From: Jeotgalibacillus sp. ET6
GTDB taxonomy: Bacteria > Bacillota > Bacilli > Bacillales > Jeotgalibacillaceae
DNA length: 64,000 bases
NCBI RefSeq assembly: GCF_029667115.1
Contig: NZ_JARUIU010000009.1
Coordinates: 54,984 to 118,983, forward strand
Direction of reading: 5' to 3'
This document shows positions 43,641 through 51,916 of the stretch, piece by piece. The stretch's first letter is position 1, and each line of letters begins with the position of its first letter. A program made the position numbers and the translations under genes. The notes beneath the pieces were generated by a model. That model saw only the letters and a list, made by a program, of their open reading frames with translations, did no database searches and was not told where the DNA came from.

Positions 43641-43814
43641 TTATCCCTCGGGCTGAAGCGGAACAAAAGGTCCGATAATCAGCGACTCAGGGGGAGTATC
43701 AAATGCGGAATCAAGCTGAATGGAACAAACGTCGCCAACATGAACAAGTGAAGAGGAAGAAATACTGGAAATTTGTAAATGTGTGATGGTATTTTCCTGC
43801 TGATAGACAATCAT
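43641..43814 (-). CDS. gerPD: Spore germination protein GerPD (57 aa)
   Basis: This short gene is easy to miss. Its product has one GerP core (ISSISSSSLVHVGDVCSI) and the GerPD ending DTPPESLIIGPFVPLQPE. The ATG overlaps the gerPC stop (ATGA, 43811-43814). The size and the PESLIIGPF motif fit the known GerPD. Confidence 0.92.
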   Translation of the reverse strand: MIVYQQENTITHLQISSISSSSLVHVGDVCSIQLDSAFDTPPESLIIGPFVPLQPEG

Positions 43815-44335
43815 TGACCCTCAACTCCCTGATTGAGCGGCTGTTGTGACCTGAGTGCATGAAGTGCATGTGTCACATCCCGCTGAACTAATGATATAAG
43901 CTGTTCCTGGGTTATAGAAGCACCCTGCTGCAAATGTTCGATCCGCTGAGGAAGCTGCTGCATAAGCTGATCTGTTACTTGATTTGGCGTAATGGGATTA
44001 CCTGCTGGATCATGAATCATACTGCAGTCAGAAAAAACTGTTGGAATTTGATCATCAATATACTGTCTGATCTGGTCTTCAATTGATGCGCTTTTACGAA
44101 AACCGGGAATTTCCACATCCTGTTTATATAGATCAGAAGGAGATAAACCAATAGAAAGAGTACCTTCAAGCGTCTCTACCTTTAGCTGATCAAATTTATA
44201 TTCAATCTTTTCAATGTGCACACTTGAAGGGGAGGAGGCTCGTTCTTCGAGCTTTTGTTCGATCTTTGATAATCTCTCCATGCATTGAGTAAGCTGCTGC
44301 TGCAGAGCTGCTAACTGGTAATAGACTTGCTGCAT
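43811..44335 (-). CDS. gerPC: Spore germination protein GerPC
   Basis: This is the largest GerP protein, at 174 aa. An N-terminal coiled coil (QQVYYQLAALQQQLTQCMER and on to residue ~35) is followed by IEYKFDQLKVETLEGTLSIG, the conserved GerPC segment, then a helical C-terminal half. It is about 30 residues shorter than the B. subtilis protein at the C-terminus. GGAGGATC precedes the ATG. Confidence 0.93.
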   Translation of the reverse strand: MQQVYYQLAALQQQLTQCMERLSKIEQKLEERASSPSSVHIEKIEYKFDQLKVETLEGTLSIGLSPSDLYKQDVEIPGFRKSASIEDQIRQYIDDQIPTVFSDCSMIHDPAGNPITPNQVTDQLMQQLPQRIEHLQQGASITQEQLISLVQRDVTHALHALRSQQPLNQGVEGQ

Positions 44336-44354
44336 CCGGGATCCTCCGCCTTTC

Positions 44355-44564
44355 TTATGGATTCACTTGAGGTACGGTCGTTGTTTTCCCCAGTGTAAAA
44401 GCATCAGGAGCAGCCTTAGTGAATTTTCCGGTATTGGCAAGCTCGGCGCGTGATTGTATGCTGCCAACTGTACCGATTTGCAGGATAGAAGAATTGGACA
44501 TGCTTCCAATTTTAATTTGATTCACACTGATTTGCTGATGAATAATCCATTGAGGTGATCTCAT
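44355..44564 (-). CDS. gerPB: Spore germination protein GerPB
   Basis: This 69-aa protein has IHQQISVNQIKIGSMSNSSI, then LQIGTVGSIQSRAEL, matching the GerPB core. The ATG overlaps the gerPA stop by four bases (ATGA), so the pair is coupled. Confidence 0.92.
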   Translation of the reverse strand: MRSPQWIIHQQISVNQIKIGSMSNSSILQIGTVGSIQSRAELANTGKFTKAAPDAFTLGKTTTVPQVNP

Positions 44565-44785
44565 ATCGGAAGCCCTGTAATATTTTGATCAAATTGATCA
44601 GAATCCCATGTATTTGTGGCGGACTGCTGATTTTGGACGTAAAGGCCGTCACCTGTATTAAACGAACCTGCTCCTGCAAATGTTTTTGTGTTTGATCTTG
44701 GCTGAATACTGTAGCAGTCTCCAATATGCATAACAGCGCTTGATCCAATGGAGATGATTTGTATTGAGCCTACAATTCCTGGCAT
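44561..44785 (-). CDS. gerPA: Spore germination protein GerPA
   Basis: This is the first gene of gerPABCDEF. The 74-aa product starts MPGIVGSIQIISIGSSAVMH and contains AGAGSFNTGDG, as GerPA/GerPF do. AAAGGATG precedes the ATG. On the minus strand upstream, CATATAATG (about 44826-44834) could be a -10 for sigma-K, the expected mother-cell factor, or for sigma-A. It is divergent from the DUF418 gene. Confidence 0.92.
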   Translation of the reverse strand: MPGIVGSIQIISIGSSAVMHIGDCYSIQPRSNTKTFAGAGSFNTGDGLYVQNQQSATNTWDSDQFDQNITGLPI

Positions 44786-44873
44786 ACAAAAACATCCTTT
44801 CGCGAATTAATGTAAATGATGATACATTATATGTGGAATACATTAGAACGTGCAGAAAGTGGAGGAGAGCAAT

Positions 44874-46043
44874 GTGAGAGAAGTACAGTCTGTTAAGCAG
44901 CAAAACAGAATCCAGTCACTCGATGTGATGCGGGGATTTTCACTAATAGGCATATTTATCGTAAATATGATGGCGTTTCATTCACCGATTTATTACTATG
45001 ACCCTTACTCCTGGTGGGGGAATTCAATAGATCAGCCGGTTTACTGGTGGATAGATGTATTTGTACAAGCAAGCTTTTATCCGATCTTTACCATTTTATT
45101 TGGTTATGGACTGGCGCTTCAATACCGCAATCATAAAGAAAAAGGTACGGCTTTTTATCCTTTTGCTTTAAAAAGACTTGGCGTCCTTTTGATCATTGGA
45201 GCCTTACATGCTTTTATTATTTGGTCAGGGGACATCTTAATCAGTTATGCAGTGGTGGGCCTTTTGTTAATCCTGCTTTTGCAATTAGAAGGAAAGCTCC
45301 TGTTGCTAGTAGGCTTCCTGCTATTTTTAGTTCCGCAGGTTCTTATGTCAGCGATTTTTATCCTGGCATCTTTTGCAGATCCTACATCTGTCACTTATTT
45401 TAATGCTGTTCAGGAAATTCAGTCTTCTATTGAAGCGTATGGCAGCGGGACCTACAGTGAAATTTTTTCTCAGCGTTTAAATGACTGGCTCTATGCTAAT
45501 AATCCGGCATCGTTTGTATCCCTTGCGATTGCGCTCTTGCCGCTTATGATGATTGGAGCAGGAATTTCGAAGCTGAAGCTATTGGAAAAAGCTGCAGAAA
45601 AAAAGAAAATCCTTATGATCATTGTTGTGTTGACGCTGCCGGCTGCTCTTGTTTTAAAAACATCTCCTTATTGGATGGAAGAAAATTTAGCTTATTCATT
45701 TATCCAGGATTTTGTGGGAGGGCCACTTTTAGCGTTTTCCTATATGGGTGTGATTGCGCTGTTAACAACAATGCCTAAAGCTGCTAAGTGGCTTCGTCCA
45801 TTGGGGCAGGCCGGAAGAATGTCCCTCACTAACTATTTGATGCAATCTGTTGCAGGAACGCTTATTTTTTACTCGTACGGACTTGGGCTATACGGGGAAG
45901 TCTCCCTGTTAAACGGACTCTATATCGCTCTTGGACTGTTTGTCATCCAGGTGATTTTATCTGAAATCTGGCTATCGAAATTCAGACAGGGACCGATAGA
46001 ATTTGTCTGGCGCCGTCTAACTTACGGGAAAAATGTAAAATAA
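44874..46043 (+). CDS. DUF418 family membrane protein
   Basis: This 389-aa protein with about nine to ten membrane segments matches the YeiB/YxaH group. The N-terminal DVMRGFSLIGIFIVNMM is the shared acyltransferase-like start, and the C-terminal DUF418 domain shows GRMSLTNYLMQSVAGTLIFY and RQGPIEFVWRRLTYG. The GTG at 44874 is seven bases after GGAGGAG. The upstream GTG at 44850 in the same frame lacks a site. The function of DUF418 proteins is unknown. Confidence 0.9.
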   Translation: MREVQSVKQQNRIQSLDVMRGFSLIGIFIVNMMAFHSPIYYYDPYSWWGNSIDQPVYWWIDVFVQASFYPIFTILFGYGLALQYRNHKEKGTAFYPFALKRLGVLLIIGALHAFIIWSGDILISYAVVGLLLILLLQLEGKLLLLVGFLLFLVPQVLMSAIFILASFADPTSVTYFNAVQEIQSSIEAYGSGTYSEIFSQRLNDWLYANNPASFVSLAIALLPLMMIGAGISKLKLLEKAAEKKKILMIIVVLTLPAALVLKTSPYWMEENLAYSFIQDFVGGPLLAFSYMGVIALLTTMPKAAKWLRPLGQAGRMSLTNYLMQSVAGTLIFYSYGLGLYGEVSLLNGLYIALGLFVIQVILSEIWLSKFRQGPIEFVWRRLTYGKNVK

Positions 46044-46110
46044 ACAGACAAGTTAAGCAGAATAATAGTATAATAGAGGGACAATTCAGACTTTAAGGAG
46101 TGTTTACCTA

Positions 46111-47019
46111 ATGAAATTTTTATCTTTTCGTTTTGAAGACAAGCTGCTTTATGGTGTTAAAGTAAAGAGAGAAGAAGCAGCCTGGAATATCGTGCGTATT
46201 CATAAAGAACTGATTCCAAACGAGGATGTTCCGGCGACTTTGCTCGAAGGAATTCAAAACGGGATGGAACTTCAGGAAACAGTCCGCAAATGCATCCGCG
46301 CAGCAGAAGAAAGCAGCCAGGTGTCAAGGTTTAAAGTAAGCTTTACAGATTTAATTTGGGAGGCACCGGTTCCGCGCACACCCAAAAATGTGATTTGCAT
46401 TGGGAAAAATTATCGTGATCATGTACTCGAAGTAGGGTCGGATAAAGATCTTCCAGAGGATTTAGTGGTTTTCACAAAAGCATCAACTTCCATTACTGGA
46501 GATAATTCATTAATTCCATCCTATGAAGAACTAACAGATTCGCTTGATTACGAGGGTGAACTCGCTGTTGTCATCGGAAAGAAAGGGAAAAATATTCCAA
46601 AGCAGCAGGCTTTTGATTACGTATTTGGATATACCATCATAAACGATGTGACTGCACGCGATCTTCAAGCCCGCCATAAGCAGTTTTATTTAGGCAAAAG
46701 CCTGGACCAGACCTGTCCAATGGGTCCATATCTTGTTTCAAAAGATGAGATCCCAGCACCTGAACAGCTGAGCATTGTGACAAAGATTAATGATGAAATT
46801 CGTCAGGACGGCAATACAAGGGATATGATTTTCCCTATTGAGGAAATTATATCAACCCTATCAAAAGGGATGACGCTTGAGCCAGGTGATGTCATTGCCA
46901 CTGGGACGCCTGCAGGGGTAGGAAAAGGGTTTACTCCTCCTAAGTATTTAAAACGCGGGGATCAGGTGAAGGTTTCCATTCAGGGTATTGGTACGCTGAC
47001 AAATGAAATAGGGGAATAA
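46111..47019 (+). CDS. yisK: Fumarylacetoacetate hydrolase family protein YisK
   Basis: This 302-aa enzyme is of the FAH family. The active-site motif CIGKNYRDHVLEVG (about residues 98-111), the metal-binding DYEGELAVVIGKKG with Glu residues, and the C-terminal VIATGTPAGVGKG are visible. YisK of B. subtilis has oxaloacetate decarboxylase activity and associates with Mbl filaments. Here the neighbours yisL and gerP match the B. subtilis order. AAGGAG precedes the ATG. Confidence 0.94.
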   Translation: MKFLSFRFEDKLLYGVKVKREEAAWNIVRIHKELIPNEDVPATLLEGIQNGMELQETVRKCIRAAEESSQVSRFKVSFTDLIWEAPVPRTPKNVICIGKNYRDHVLEVGSDKDLPEDLVVFTKASTSITGDNSLIPSYEELTDSLDYEGELAVVIGKKGKNIPKQQAFDYVFGYTIINDVTARDLQARHKQFYLGKSLDQTCPMGPYLVSKDEIPAPEQLSIVTKINDEIRQDGNTRDMIFPIEEIISTLSKGMTLEPGDVIATGTPAGVGKGFTPPKYLKRGDQVKVSIQGIGTLTNEIGE

Positions 47020-47052
47020 GCAGCCTGCAAAAAAATATTACTCATTTTATAC

Positions 47053-47095
47053 AAGAATGTCTTCGCGATGGTTTTGCGGGGACATTCTTTACTTT
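47053..47095 (+). terminator. yisK terminator
   Basis: A stem AAGAATGTC..CGC / GCG..GACATTCTT is followed by TACTTTATCC, 34 bases after the stop. The 256 bases up to yisL hold no gene. Confidence 0.6.
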
Positions 47096-47275
47096 ATCCA
47101 AAAGCAAAAAGTCAGATCGGAAGGCTTTGAAGCATCATCAGGAATGGCTGTTGCTAACCTGCCTTTATAGTCGTTCGAATGGTGATTCTGTCATTAAGCT
47201 GACAAGGTTTTTACTTCTATTAGAGGGGGAATATGATACCATAAGAAAGGCAATGAGAATATAAGGAGGAATAGC

Positions 47276-47647
47276 ATGTTCGAAACAACGGGGTTACATA
47301 TTGCATCATGGGTTATAGGAATCATATTATTTTTTGCTGCATACGGGCTGCATAAACAAGGCAATGCAAAAGGAAGTAAAATTACCCATATGATTTTACG
47401 TTTATTTTATTTGTTCATCATCGGTACAGGAGCAGCTCTTTTTTTCATCCACTCTAGTATTGATGCAGCTTTATATGGAGTAAAGTTTTTACTGGGTATT
47501 TTAACTGTGGGATTCATGGAGATGGTGCTCGTTCGTACGAAAAAAGGAAAATCCACTCAAGTGGTATGGATTTTGCTGGTGCTGGCTCTGCTTGGAACCA
47601 CCTACCTGGGCTTCCGTCTGCCTGTAGGATATAACTTTTTTGCGTAA
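47276..47647 (+). CDS. yisL: DUF1516 membrane protein YisL
   Basis: This 123-aa protein with four membrane segments matches the YisL family (HIASWVIGIILFFAAYGL, ITHMILRLFYLFIIGTGA, GTTYLGFRLPVGY). AAGGAGG precedes the ATG. The position next to yisK is as in B. subtilis. Function is unknown. A short terminator follows. Confidence 0.92.
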   Translation: MFETTGLHIASWVIGIILFFAAYGLHKQGNAKGSKITHMILRLFYLFIIGTGAALFFIHSSIDAALYGVKFLLGILTVGFMEMVLVRTKKGKSTQVVWILLVLALLGTTYLGFRLPVGYNFFA

Positions 47648-47651
47648 AAGA

Positions 47652-47678
47652 AAAGTCGCTTTAGGGCGGCTTTTTTTA
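47652..47678 (+). terminator. yisL terminator
   Basis: AAGTCGC-ttta-G-GCGGCTT, with a G-T pair, is followed by TTTTTTTATT. It starts five bases after the stop. Confidence 0.75.
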
Positions 47679-47829
47679 TTGACGAAATTCGCTAATTTAT
47701 TCTGACTCTATATAGCTGCCGAACGTGTATAAATAGATTAGAAGAGTCTCATTTTTTCTTATTTCTTCATTTGGTTTTCCCCTGTTTATCCAGCTGAAAT
47801 CGGATAACGTGTACAGACCGCATTGTAAA

Positions 47830-47858
47830 TTGTTTTCATACCGACACATGTGTATAAT
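47830..47858 (+). promoter_or_regulatory. Promoter of the carotenoid operon
   Basis: TTGTTT (47830-47835) and a perfect TATAAT (47853-47858) are 17 bp apart, giving a leader of about 80 bases before the first crt gene. No operator was recognised. Confidence 0.55.
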
Positions 47859-47946
47859 TAAGTTATAACAAACGCATGTATGATATTTGTATAACAATTG
47901 TACATACCTAAGAATCCTTGATTGTGAGAAATGGAGGCGAATATGG

Positions 47947-49473
47947 ATGCCTAAAAAAATAGCTGTTATTGGCGCGGGTCCAGGCGGATTAGGAGCTGCC
48001 ATGCTGCTTGCCAGTAAAGGATTCAAAGTAGATGTTTATGAAAAACAATCATTTGTCGGTGGAAGAAACAGCTCTTTTCAAATGAGTGGATACACTTTTG
48101 ATATAGGCCCAACTTTCATGAGTATGCCTGAAATCGCTGAAGAGCTTTTTAATGAAGCTGGGAAAGACCTCCATGACTATCTGGAGTTAAAAGAACTGCC
48201 TATGATGTATGAATTGGATTTCCCTTCCAAAAAGGTGAAAATGTATCGTGATCCTGAAAAAATGAAAGAGGAAATAGAGCGGCATTTTCCCGGGGATAGT
48301 GAAGGCTATGACCGTTTTATGAAGGATACAAGAGTGAAAATGGATGCCCTTCGACCTATTCTTCAAAATAAAATGGACCGTTATTACGAGTATTTAAGCT
48401 TTAAGATTTTAAGAGCCCTGCCTCAGCTCTCGCTAGGTAAAAGTTTATATGACGTACTCAGCAACTACTTTCGTCACGAAGAACTTAAACTTGGTTTCAC
48501 ATTTCAGGCAAAATACCTGGGAATGTCACCTTGGGAGTGTCCCGGCGCGTTTTCCATCCTTTCATTTATGGAACACGAATATGGCATCTTTCATCCGATC
48601 GGGGGAGTGAATAGACTGTCTAAAGCGCTCGCACAGGCTACGGAAGAACTTGGAGGGACGATACATTTGGGAAATGGAGTTAAAAAGCTGATCCTGAATG
48701 AACGTAAAGAGGCAAAAGGACTGCTGCTCGAAAACGGTGAAAAGATCGAAGCGGATGAAGTCGTTATAAATGGTGATTTTTCTCATGTTATGTCCAGCCT
48801 TGTGGATGATGGCGTGCTAAAAAAATACGCGCCTGAAAAGCTTGCGAAGAAAAAATATTCCTGCTCTACTTTTATGATCTATCTTGGAGTTAATAAAAAA
48901 TACGATCTGCCGCACCATACGATCTCCTTTTCGGATGATTACAAGAAAAATGTTGAGGAAATAACTAAAACGCAATTACTTTCAGAGGATCCTTCCATAT
49001 ACATTCAAAATGCTTCCGTCACAGACCCTACACTAGCTCCGGAGGGCAAATCAGCATTGTATATTTTGGCCCCGGTACCAAATAATCTCAGCAAAATTGA
49101 CTGGGAAAAACATAAACAGGCGTTCAGGGAGTTAGTGCTTGATTCGGTAGAAGAAAAAACAGGCTTTAAAGGTATCAGGAAGCATATTGAAGCTGAGCGG
49201 ATCATTAGTCCCGTTAATTGGGAGCAGGACTTTCATGTATATGAGGGAGCCACATTCAGCCTGGGCCACCACCTTAGTCAGATGATGGCTCTGCGTCCCC
49301 ATAATCAATTTGAAGAACTGGGCAATACCTGGCTTGTGGGAGGCGGCACGCATCCCGGAAGCGGACTTCCAACGATTCTGGAGTCTGCCAGAATTACAAC
49401 AACTATGCTGCTGGAAAAATCGGCTGGGGGAAAAGTGAGTCACTCCGGGCCTGTAAGCAAGGAAGCCTTATGA
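47947..49473 (+). CDS. CrtN-family carotenoid desaturase/oxygenase paralogue 1
   Basis: This 508-aa FAD-dependent enzyme belongs to the phytoene desaturase family (CrtI/CrtN/CrtP). The N-terminal Rossmann motif is AVIGAGPGGLGAAMLLA, followed by VGGRNSSF and FDIGPTFMSMP, and the C-terminal motif is VGGGTHPGSGLPT. It starts with ATG 47947, seven bases after GGAGGCG. The next gene begins in its stop codon (ATGA). In C30 carotenoid clusters one paralogue desaturates diapophytoene and another oxidises the end methyl groups. The sequence alone does not settle which this is. Confidence 0.88.
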   Translation: MPKKIAVIGAGPGGLGAAMLLASKGFKVDVYEKQSFVGGRNSSFQMSGYTFDIGPTFMSMPEIAEELFNEAGKDLHDYLELKELPMMYELDFPSKKVKMYRDPEKMKEEIERHFPGDSEGYDRFMKDTRVKMDALRPILQNKMDRYYEYLSFKILRALPQLSLGKSLYDVLSNYFRHEELKLGFTFQAKYLGMSPWECPGAFSILSFMEHEYGIFHPIGGVNRLSKALAQATEELGGTIHLGNGVKKLILNERKEAKGLLLENGEKIEADEVVINGDFSHVMSSLVDDGVLKKYAPEKLAKKKYSCSTFMIYLGVNKKYDLPHHTISFSDDYKKNVEEITKTQLLSEDPSIYIQNASVTDPTLAPEGKSALYILAPVPNNLSKIDWEKHKQAFRELVLDSVEEKTGFKGIRKHIEAERIISPVNWEQDFHVYEGATFSLGHHLSQMMALRPHNQFEELGNTWLVGGGTHPGSGLPTILESARITTTMLLEKSAGGKVSHSGPVSKEAL

Positions 49474-50963
49474 AAAATATAGCAGTGGCAGGCGGTGGAA
49501 TCGGGGGCATGATGGCTGCTCTGCTGCTATCGAGAAAAGGATTCCAGGTAACGCTTTATGAAAAAGAAAAGAACCTGGGCGGCAGACTGGCTTTTATGGA
49601 GCAGGAAGGCTATAAAATAGATAAAGGACCCACAATTGTTCTATTACCTGAAATGCTTAAGGAGCTCATGCAGGAAGCGGGAATTGACAGCAGCGAATAT
49701 AAGCTCATCCGCTGTGATCCACTGTACGATATTCACTTTTCAAATGGTCAGACCTACACAAAATATGCTAGCATAGAAGAACAAATAGCAGAAATTGAAC
49801 GCGTATTCCCGGGCGAAAGTAAAAATTTCAAACGGTTTATGAAAGATATGGACGCACGTTTTCATCTTGGTAAGCCCCGCTTTTTGGAGCAGTCATTTTT
49901 AAACAGGTGGGGTTCTGTTAACCCTTCTACAGTCAATGCGCTCCGAAAACTAAATGCTTTCCGGTCCGTAAAAAAGCAGCTGGATTCATATTTCATAAAC
50001 GAACAGTTGAAAACAGCCTATGCCCTTCAAACTCTGTATATCGGAGGAAATCCTTTTACAACGCCCGCCATCTACAGTTTAGTTTCATTCAGTGAACATC
50101 GTCATGGCATATATTATGTAAAAGGCGGCTATGCAAGTCTGATTGAAGTTTTTGAAAAAGCTTTAAAACGAAACGGTGTTGCCGTCAAAAAAAATACGCC
50201 GGTTCAAAAATTAAACAGAACCTCAAACCGCGTAACCTCTATAGTTATAAATAATGAGAGCATTGAGGTGGATGCTGTTGTAGTAAATGGTGATTTTCCT
50301 TTGGCTGAAAGACTGATTGGCGTGCAAAAAAACAAAGCGGGCAGAACCTATCAGCCATCGTCCGGCTGCATGCTCCTCTACATGGGAATAGACGGCAGAT
50401 ATGATAATAAAAAGATTCATCAATTTTATATAGGGAAAGATTTCAGTGAAAATATGAGTGAAATCTTTAAATCCCGTACTGTGCCAAGTGACCCATCCTA
50501 TTATGTCTTTCATCCCTCGCTTGTGGATGACTCACTTGCTCCTGAAGGAAAAAGCGTCCTGTACGTTTTGATTCCTGTTCCTTCCGGGGATGAGATAGAC
50601 TGGGAAAAAGAAAAAGCCTCTTTAGCCGACCGGGTAATTGACTCGATGGCTGAAAACGGTTTTGATGGTATTAGAGAGAAAATGCAATGGCTTACCATTC
50701 GCACTCCGGCAGAGGCAATGCAGGAGGGGCTGTATGCAGGCGGAAGCTTTGGAATTTCCCCTTCATTATTTCAATCAGGTCCTTTCCGTCCGCAATTTCA
50801 ACCCTATAAAGAAATAGATAATTTATTTGCTGTCGGTGCATCCATTCATCCAGGAGGCGGAATCCCCATTGTCATGCAGGGAGCTAAGCTTCTGGCTGAT
50901 GGAATTGAAAGGAAGTATCTTACAAGGGATGTGATCCATAATGAACAGATCAACCGCTTATGA
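49470..50963 (+). CDS. crtN: CrtN-family carotenoid desaturase paralogue 2 (probable diapophytoene desaturase)
   Basis: This 497-aa FAD enzyme of the same family has AVAGGGIGGMMAALLL at the N-terminus, IDKGPTIVLLPEM, and VGASIHPGGGIPIVMQGAK at the C-terminus. The segments GPTIVxxP and QTLYIG are closer to S. aureus CrtN (as I remember it) than those of the first paralogue, and the gene directly precedes crtM. It is therefore the better candidate for the desaturase that turns diapophytoene into diaponeurosporene or lycopene. It overlaps crtM by 23 bases. Confidence 0.85.
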   Translation: MKNIAVAGGGIGGMMAALLLSRKGFQVTLYEKEKNLGGRLAFMEQEGYKIDKGPTIVLLPEMLKELMQEAGIDSSEYKLIRCDPLYDIHFSNGQTYTKYASIEEQIAEIERVFPGESKNFKRFMKDMDARFHLGKPRFLEQSFLNRWGSVNPSTVNALRKLNAFRSVKKQLDSYFINEQLKTAYALQTLYIGGNPFTTPAIYSLVSFSEHRHGIYYVKGGYASLIEVFEKALKRNGVAVKKNTPVQKLNRTSNRVTSIVINNESIEVDAVVVNGDFPLAERLIGVQKNKAGRTYQPSSGCMLLYMGIDGRYDNKKIHQFYIGKDFSENMSEIFKSRTVPSDPSYYVFHPSLVDDSLAPEGKSVLYVLIPVPSGDEIDWEKEKASLADRVIDSMAENGFDGIREKMQWLTIRTPAEAMQEGLYAGGSFGISPSLFQSGPFRPQFQPYKEIDNLFAVGASIHPGGGIPIVMQGAKLLADGIERKYLTRDVIHNEQINRL

Positions 50964-51777
50964 AGAGTGTGAATCGATCATAAAGCTTCATTCCAAAACG
51001 TTTCACCGCGCTTTTTCATTACTGCCAAAAAATCAGCGAAATGCAGTATGGGCTATTTATGCCTTTTGCAGAACAGTCGACGACATTGTGGATGAAAACG
51101 AACATCCCAAGGAAGAACTTCAACTATTTGAAGAAGAGTTTCAACAATTTTTAAGCGGCAATGTAAACATGAAGGACGCAAAGTGGCTTGCCCTGCAGGA
51201 TGTCTTCGCCAATTACAATATGAATACGGATGCTTTTTTGGCTATGATTGAAGGGCAGAAGATGGATATTGAAAACAAAAGCTACGGGTCTTTTGAAGAT
51301 GTGTTAGATTATTCCTATCATGTTGCAAGTACAGTCGGTTTAATGCTTCTTCCAGTGCTGGCGCCTAAAACACATGATAAGCTTATAGATAGTGCCGTTC
51401 AATTGGGCTACGCAATGCAGATCACCAATATCCTTAGGGATGTAGGAGAAGATTTGGAACGGGGCAGAGTTTACCTTCCGCAGGAGCTGATGGACAAGCA
51501 TGGATATACGTATAGCATGCTCGAGCAGATGGAAAACAATAGTCAATTTAAATTACTTTGGGAAGAGATGGCCCAGCTTGCTGAGATGTATTATGACAGA
51601 GCAATGACCACGATCCATGAATACCCGGTCTATAGCCGTCCTCCAGTAAAAGGGGCGGCGATCTTATACAGGGCGATTCTCGATGAGGTCAGAGGCAATG
51701 ATTATAACGTCTTTACTGTAAAAAATTATGTTTCAGGCCAAAGTAAAGAAAAAATTCTATCTGCTCATATGGAATGA
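50941..51777 (+). CDS. crtM: Squalene/phytoene synthase family protein, CrtM-like
   Basis: This 278-aa protein condenses two prenyl diphosphates, probably farnesyl diphosphate to C30 diapophytoene. The two Asp-rich regions are intact: CRTVDDIVDE (about residue 42) and ITNILRDVGEDLERGR (about residue 160). Position near yisL and before the MATE gene matches B. subtilis yisP, which has lost synthase activity and acts as a farnesyl phosphatase. Here the presence of two CrtN-type enzymes in the same operon argues for a real synthase. A terminator follows. Confidence 0.92.
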   Translation: MNRSTAYEECESIIKLHSKTFHRAFSLLPKNQRNAVWAIYAFCRTVDDIVDENEHPKEELQLFEEEFQQFLSGNVNMKDAKWLALQDVFANYNMNTDAFLAMIEGQKMDIENKSYGSFEDVLDYSYHVASTVGLMLLPVLAPKTHDKLIDSAVQLGYAMQITNILRDVGEDLERGRVYLPQELMDKHGYTYSMLEQMENNSQFKLLWEEMAQLAEMYYDRAMTTIHEYPVYSRPPVKGAAILYRAILDEVRGNDYNVFTVKNYVSGQSKEKILSAHME

Positions 51778-51810
51778 TCTATACCATGGAAGATCGAACT
51801 ATTGAACAAT

Positions 51811-51862
51811 AATAAAGCCGCCAATCAATCCCTGTTAAGGAATGATTGGCGGCTTTATTTGT
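51811..51862. terminator. Bidirectional terminator between crtM and amtB
   Basis: A near-perfect stem of about 20 bp (AATAAAGCCGCCAATCA.TCC / GGA.TGATTGGCGGCTTTATT) lies between the convergent genes, with T-rich flanks on + and A-rich on the other side. Confidence 0.85.
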
Positions 51863-51916
51863 TGTGATTCTAGGTTTCAGGCTGCTATCAAACAGCTAGT
51901 GAGAGGACTATTGAAT

